Below are positions 58,635 through 64,000 of a DNA stretch of 64,000 nt, in pieces. The notes beneath the pieces are model-generated. The model was not told where the DNA came from. It saw only the letters and a program-made list of their open reading frames with translations, and searched no databases. Each line of letters opens with the position of its first letter. Position 1 is the stretch's first letter. This DNA comes from Takifugu bimaculatus. Taxonomy: Eukaryota > Chordata > Actinopteri > Tetraodontiformes > Tetraodontidae. The stretch covers positions 3,866,794 to 3,930,793 of the forward strand of contig CP034991.1 of the NCBI GenBank assembly GCA_004026145.2, given 5' to 3'. The translations under genes were made by a program, and so were the position numbers.

Positions 58635-61600
58635 TCCTGTGTGTCTTTAACCTCCGTCAAGATTTAATCACCAACTATCAAAAAAATGTGCAGACCTGTG
58701 TCTGTGCGAGTGTCTGTGTGAGTGTGTCCACTCTCCTTTACAGATACCAGTGACATGTGTGTATCCTGTCTCAAACCTGTTTATATTGCATCCGATTTAT
58801 GCTGTTGATGTGAGCATTTGTACATGACGTAAGCCTGTGGGTGACTCAAGAGATTGGGCGTTTGAAGTGATGATGTCATCACACTGATCGCCGCCATCAT
58901 TTCCTCGAGTCCAAAGGAAAGGAAACGCTCTGCCAGCTCGACCTATTGCTCTTGTAAGCACAGAAGCTGAAGTTTTGAGTGAAATACTCACAGATGTCAC
59001 AGAGCAGGATCAACACGGAGCCTTCCCTCATTCCACAGCAGTTCTCCAACAGGTTCAAATACTGCAACAGGGTCAAACACATACGCTTGATACTTGAATT
59101 AAATGACCCATGAACAGCGAGAGGACAGTGTTACAGGCTTCATGGGAATGATATGCACTCTTATATCCCCCTATAAAAGAGCCATTACCATCCATTTAGC
59201 ACTGCGTTTATAAGATAATAGTGACAGTCATCAAGTGGTTCAAACATAAACAGCCAAATATCCTCTCTTAAAAATCTTTCCATATGTGCTCTCAGCCCTG
59301 AAACAATTAGAGGAGTTGGGATGTGGTGGGCTAAAGTCACTCACAATTCTGAAACTGAACCGTTCAGTGAGATGAAGCAGATGTTGCTTGTTTTGTCATA
59401 ATTTGGCCTAATGCAAATATACTAATTCAAGTGGATAAAAACCCACTAGAACTTGGAGAGGCAGTACGTCTAATCTGTGTTCTCTTCCACTTCGCAGACT
59501 TTGAATCTCATAAACAAAAGTGATATATGACAAGAGGAGTAGTTTTCACAAGCTCCTTATTATGTTTTTAATTAAGATTGTTTTCTGCACCAGCGCTAAG
59601 TAATTCCTGGTGGCTGAAGTCAACAACATACCAGAGCTACAAAAGAGCAAATGATGAATAACAGATGATGATAACAGCTCACACACCTTTCTCAGATCTC
59701 CGCCCTGACAGTACTCCATCGCCAGCAGAGGCAGGTCATTTGTGACCATCAGTTTCTGCATCCCCTCAGGAACTTCTCTTGCTGCAACCACGTTGACGTG
59801 ATCCAACCTATGAGAACACAAGCAATCAGTCAGTGCACCCCATCATGTTTTTCTGTAGCTTTTCCACAACACTCCTGCTGATACGGACAAGACAAATAGC
59901 TGCTCTAATCTCACGGCAGGCTGAGCAAACATATATAATCGCAAATTGACTGAAAACAACTTTTTTTTTTGGCACGGAGCTTCGTGAAAATGAAGCATAA
60001 TCTAACAGGAACTATTTTAACAAGACAGATTTGTTCTAAAATGATAGAAAAGTAGGGAGAAGGAAAGGAAAACAGCTCATGATCCAAATCATAAAACATG
60101 TCGTGTCAAAGAGGGTGGAGAAGCAATTATGATACGAGCATGTGTGGCTCCCAGTGGAACTCATTCAATAACATGGGAGGTTGAGTCTACTGCTCATCAA
60201 CCTTTGTAGATTCAAACTTTATTTTTCTCTTGAAACACACCATGACTTCGATTACGGGCAGGAACAGCAGAGGTTAGAGAAATATCGTGAAAGGAGGGCC
60301 CCAGTAAGGATCTAATATCACTGTGACTGTTGTGATTTCATCAAGGACTGGCCGGAGCCCTGGATCCAAAACACACCGTTTCAATTAGACTTATGAAATC
60401 TGCAAACAATCAGGACTGGGGAGAATCTTTCAAAAAGATCCACTTGGATTTAGTCGGAAAGCTTTAAAGTCTGTAAAGTGATAAAAGACTTTTTTTAATC
60501 TGGCTGAACATGTGCCATTTTCCATTTCTAGAACAAAAACAGCCTATGTCTCAGCTAATAAGATGCAGACATAAACATGACTTATGTGTTTCTTCAATGA
60601 TGAGCGGTTCCTGAGGATGCGATAAACATGAAGCTGGAAAAAAAAGGGTAAAGACAAAACGGCTGCTACCATTGGTTTATACCCTCTTCATTCATGCCAG
60701 ACACACAAAGAATGTCAACATGGACGCATAGAGGAATCGATGAGGAACCGTCAGAAAGACTTTGATTACTGCTGACCCCCCACCAGTTCCCTCCGGAGTA
60801 GACCTGCTGCTTCTCTTCACTTGTTGACCGTCTTTCCATTCCTGGCAGATAACTTTCAGCGATGACATCCCAAACCTGTTTTCCAGGTTCTCCAAAAACT
60901 GCATTGAGGACCTCTGAACTGGGTACTCGCTTTGATCCCTTAAAAGGAGTGATCCAACATTTTAAATGGATCCATGGAGTCACCTGGGAGGAGGCAAGAC
61001 TACCCCATAAGTGCACTTTAGAGTTTCCAATCTTAAAAGAAATGTCAGAGCAAATAGAGACCATGCAAACTACAAAGAAACGTTTGAGCTGGAATCAACC
61101 TGAGAACCTTTGAGAACGCGATTAATGCTGATTAATTTGAATTTATCATTTGTTTCCATATGATTTGTTTCAACATATCGCCAGTGCTTACGGAATTTGT
61201 TCATTTTGCTACTAACATTGAATGAAACATTTCACAATAACTGTAAAAAAGCATCTGGTGTCTCTTTTTATCCCATGACAGGGGTGTGGCGATGCAATCC
61301 ACTTAAGCTAAACTAAAAAAGAACCATAAAAATAAAGCCTTTTGCGTCTATATACATGTGTACATCTGTGTTAAGCTGCCATAATAGCAGCTGTCCCCTG
61401 CCCAGTGGCGTCTTCCTGAGGCGTGGGTGCATGGGAGAGCTGCGGCTGCATGTCTGAAAACAAGAAACTTGTTAAACAGCTCATGTTTTTCAACCACAGA
61501 TGAGAACACACACTCACACTCACACACACAATCAAATCCCACTGTTAACCAACTGTTAATAGACTACGCAGACATGTGGAAATTAAACACGCCAAAAGTG

Positions 61601-62088
61601 GAGCAAAATTAGGATTCGCCAGATTCTTCTGTCAAAAATAACCTCTAGTAGACCAAAATAGCCCCAAGCCAACAGTCTTAAGCATTTAATGTGTGATCTT
61701 CACTATTCCAGGATGCAAACTGAGGTTTTTTTTATTTAGATGGATGGACAAAAATCAAACGTCAAGCTTAATCAGAGCTCGTCATGGAATGTACCAAATT
61801 GGGTCATAACATCATTCCTCCCATGCAAAGAAAATGTTTATCATAATGAAAAAAAACACTTAAAATAATAATAAAACAAGCCAAATAAGGAACCTGGTAC
61901 ATCTTGGCAAAATAAATAGATGATGTGGTCAAACAAAAACATTTGGGAAGGTGGGAGAGGAAGGGCGGCGGGGCCTGTGAGGCTGAAACTGACCTTTTAA
62001 TGATCTGGATCTCCAGGCACCATCTCTCCTTGTTCCGCTCGCTCAGCTCCTGACGACACTGTTTTATAGCAATCTGTTCCTCTGTTTC
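52569..62088 (-). CDS. ikbkb: IKK-beta (IKBKB), 5' exons beyond the window
   Basis: Catalytic IkB kinase of canonical NF-kB signalling. Twenty minus-strand exons are visible: 62088-61994, 59807-59697, 59061-58992, 58197-58109, 57857-57768, 57683-57559, 57078-56971, 56877-56748, 56615-56421, 56325-56214, 55982-55859, 55777-55626, 55477-55416, 55345-55245, 55157-55108, 55001-54902, 53855-53708, 52988-52912, 52821-52728, 52628-52569. The first visible exon starts ETEEQIAIKQCR, with the ATP-binding Lys. The glycine loop exons (about 35 residues) were not found before the right end. Also present: HRDLKPEN, DLGYA, the activation loop QSSLCTSFVGT with both regulatory serines, a ubiquitin-like domain (LVHVLNMM to PVADQELLLEAGLAL), a long scaffold helix (KEDWQRLQQGQ, LLPKVEGVVQKM) and the C-terminal NEMO-binding LSEWTWL. 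No frame breaks. Confidence 0.95.
53090..53680. mobile_element. Probable non-autonomous DNA transposon in an ikbkb intron
   Basis: The left part reads GGCTACATTCGCAGTGTAGG and the right part GGATTGTTCTGCTGTTCACA, with internal GTGACCC/ATCTGAC-type segments. This pattern is typical of fish MITEs that have imperfect inverted ends. It sits between the ikbkb exons at 53855 and 52988 and has no coding capacity. Ends and family are not certain. Confidence 0.4.
58577..58633 (+). repeat. (GT)n microsatellite
   Basis: About 28 GT units in an ikbkb intron. Confidence 0.95.
59808..61993 (-). other. Large ikbkb intron
   Basis: Over 2 kb between the first two visible exons. Open frames at 60666-61064 (minus) and 60862-61113 (plus) overlap, lack recognised domains and splice context, and are not called as genes. 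Confidence 0.5.
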
Positions 62089-64000
62089 CTGTAAGACCGC
62101 AAGCTCCTTTTAGAAACACGGACCTAAATTTCCTACATAAAAATTCCTATGTATACACCGGTATATTGTGCACGCTATCGCTAATAAAACTGTAATAGGT
62201 ATAACAGCAGTTCTATATAATGCACTCGAAATTTACACTAAAAACGTACATCATTTTTAAGTCGAGGACCCCGAGTGAATCTTACTACCTGCTTATGTCA
62301 TCATACGGAAGATCTCCACCCTGTTTCCCACGGGTCGATCAATGATCTAATAATAACCCGCCGTATTGTCGATTACTGTAGATAATCCAGTAAGATGGGA
62401 AATTTCCTGCACAGGAAGTTTAATCATCGCAGCAGCAGTGCCAGGCTAACAGTGGCTTTGTCGGTCACTTCCGCCTGTCTTTCCCACTGGCGCAGACTGT
62501 TGTACAATATTGAAACACTGAATCTCAGCCGGACGTAAAACCATTCATAAATCAATATTTGATTATATCAATAATAATTTGGCCAAACTTTAGATTCCGT
62601 AGTCAAAAACACAACCCCAGATTCCACAGAAACACATATTTTCTTCAAACAAACAGTATATTCTTAAAAATTTCAAAGGGATCACATTTTCATATCGGGT
62701 TCTGATTGTCAGTTGCTTGGTAATTTATACAAATGTGATCATGCTGCCTGATAAACACAGCTGTACATTAAACCTGGAAGTAGTGGTGAGTAACACCACT
62801 CTAGTCTGAACAAGAGGAAGACCAGCTGACTAATAAGAGGGTGTGTTCAGATTCCCATACAGCCCAGTTATAAGTGATGTCACTGCTCTGGGCTCATCCT
62901 GTGACTTACAGTACCGTAACTATAATACATTACAAACCGTTTCGCTTCAGCTTCCTGAACTGATTTGAATTTGAAAAATTTGAATGAGGTTTCTTTAGCC
63001 TTAACACGATCAAAATCACTCAAAAGGTGCCATGTGTGATTTCTCTATAATAACGTGATGATAAATTAGTTTAATAATGATGTGTAATATGATGATGCAG
63101 TGGGTGAGACATTGGCCTCATAGCAGGAAGGTTTTATACAGGTACTTTATACAGGTGTTTTATACAGGTACTTTCAGAGACCAAAAACGTGCACGTTAGG
63201 TTCACTAGAGATCCTAAAGCGCCACAAGTTTAATGTGTGTGTGAGGAAATGGAGTGTGTGTCCAGTGATGGCCGGATGACCTGTCCAGGAAGTGTTACCG
63301 CCCTTCATCCCGACCCTTGGGACCTTAAATAATTAATAACTAAGAGAAATGGATGATCGTGGATTGAAACTACGATAAAGAACGGGGGTTTTAGGAAATT
63401 AGACAGAAGAAATCCAGTACGATTTGGCAGCATCAAGTGGTGAAAACACAGTCTGCAAGAATAAGTGAACCGTTGTCATTCCCCCCATTTTTCCAAAAGA
63501 TTGTTAGTGGTGGCTTTTGAAGGAGAAACCAGATTTTTACATGATGGCACCCACAAACATTTCCAGTCTAGAAGTGAATATAAATACAAATAACACAAAG
63601 GTCACAAAGGTCTGTGATAATACTGTATAAACATGCAGAAACAACATTCTAGCACTCAGGTTTGACCAATTCTATCTTGCTGATGAAAGCAAGATAGATA
63701 GTTTAACAAGAGAAGATCTACGTGGGTCGTGAGTAGTAGTAGATGCCATCCATGAGCTACGGTTGAAGTTCATTTAAAAAAAAAAACAAAAAAAACATAG
63801 CCAACTAGATCCAACAACCTTTACTTATTAATTACTATGAGTGTAAATAAGTAAAGAGAGTGATATCAAGGTGTGACTAATAGTGAATATTTTGGATACC
63901 GCGTATATTACTGATACCAACGGTTAATTATTATTGCAGTATCTTAAAATGAGCCAATGAGAACAGGAGTTATCGTAACACCTTGATTGTAGGGATCCGT
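62089..64000. other. ikbkb 5' intron or upstream sequence
   Basis: No exon encoding the kinase glycine loop (GTGGFGNV-like) was found on the minus strand, so the start of ikbkb lies further right. The stretch contains a degraded SINE (63100-63310), small tandem copies of TTTTATACAGG (63133-63172) and a 9-bp-arm hairpin at 63672-63697. Confidence 0.5.
63100..63310 (+). mobile_element. Degraded fish SINE
   Basis: GGCCTCATAGCAGGAAGGTT, then CCAAAAACGTGCACGTTAGG, GTCCAGTGATGGCCGGATGA and CCTGTCCAGG appear in the order of a widespread fish SINE body (heading CCTCACAGCAAGAAGGTT, later CAAAAACATGCAGGTTAGG). Substitutions and an internal tandem expansion show age. Confidence 0.55.

Noticed and set aside
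60666..61113. Overlapping open frames of 132 (-) and 83 (+) codons in an ikbkb intron
   Set aside because: No recognised domain, no splice context, and the two frames are antisense to each other.

Overview
The window is nuclear DNA of a bony fish (teleost, probably a percomorph). The genes are vertebrate, split by many short GT-AG introns. (TG)n microsatellites are abundant, and there are tRNA-derived SINEs plus remnants of DNA transposons and a non-LTR retrotransposon. No bacterial, organellar or viral block was seen.

Layout, left to right. 0.5-8.4 kb: septin 5 (+), with a microexon and an alternative first exon. 10.4-11.0 kb: the platelet/thrombocyte receptor subunit gp1bb (+). 11.6-17.8 kb: the DEAH helicase dhx37 (+). 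17.8-22.0 kb: a repeat-rich gap with a Tc1-like transposase remnant, a copy of a dynein light chain gene (+) and the decayed end of a non-LTR retrotransposon. 22.1-24.6 kb: ufd1 (+). 25.3-26.3 kb: the C22orf39/PANTS homologue (+). 27.2-28.4 kb: mrpl40 (-), head-to-head with acaa2 (+, 28.9-31.7 kb). 33.3-36.0 kb: rpl6 (+). 36.5-37.6 kb: a second, almost identical dynein light chain gene (-). 38.7-42.2 kb: polb (-). 42.8-44.7 kb: enkd1 (-). 45.8-50.9 kb: vdac3 (+). 52.6-62.1 kb to beyond the right end: ikbkb (-, 5' exons missing).

The gene order is a mosaic of human synteny blocks: 22q11.2 (SEPT5, GP1BB, UFD1, C22orf39, MRPL40), 12q24 (DHX37, RPL6, DYNLL1), 8p11 (POLB, VDAC3, IKBKB), plus ACAA2 (18q) and ENKD1 (16q). 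Products include a cytoskeletal GTPase, an adhesion receptor subunit, ribosome-assembly and ribosome proteins, an ERAD cofactor, mitochondrial proteins, a base-excision repair polymerase and an NF-kB kinase. They form no single pathway.

Most notable: (1) a 742-746 bp inverted duplication carries a whole dynein light chain coding region with its intron, 17 kb apart and nearly identical; (2) vdac3 keeps the single-codon ATG microexon known from mammals and has a well-formed upstream exon that would add a Cys/His-rich N-terminal extension; (3) nine apparent single-base insertions break reading frames in six consecutive single-copy genes between about 10.9 and 31.3 kb, and none occur in coding sequence outside that stretch. 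The last pattern looks like consensus error, and it also casts some doubt on the plus-strand dynein copy inside it. I found no convincing wholly new biological system; the vdac3 extension and the dynein duplication are the best candidates for something undescribed.
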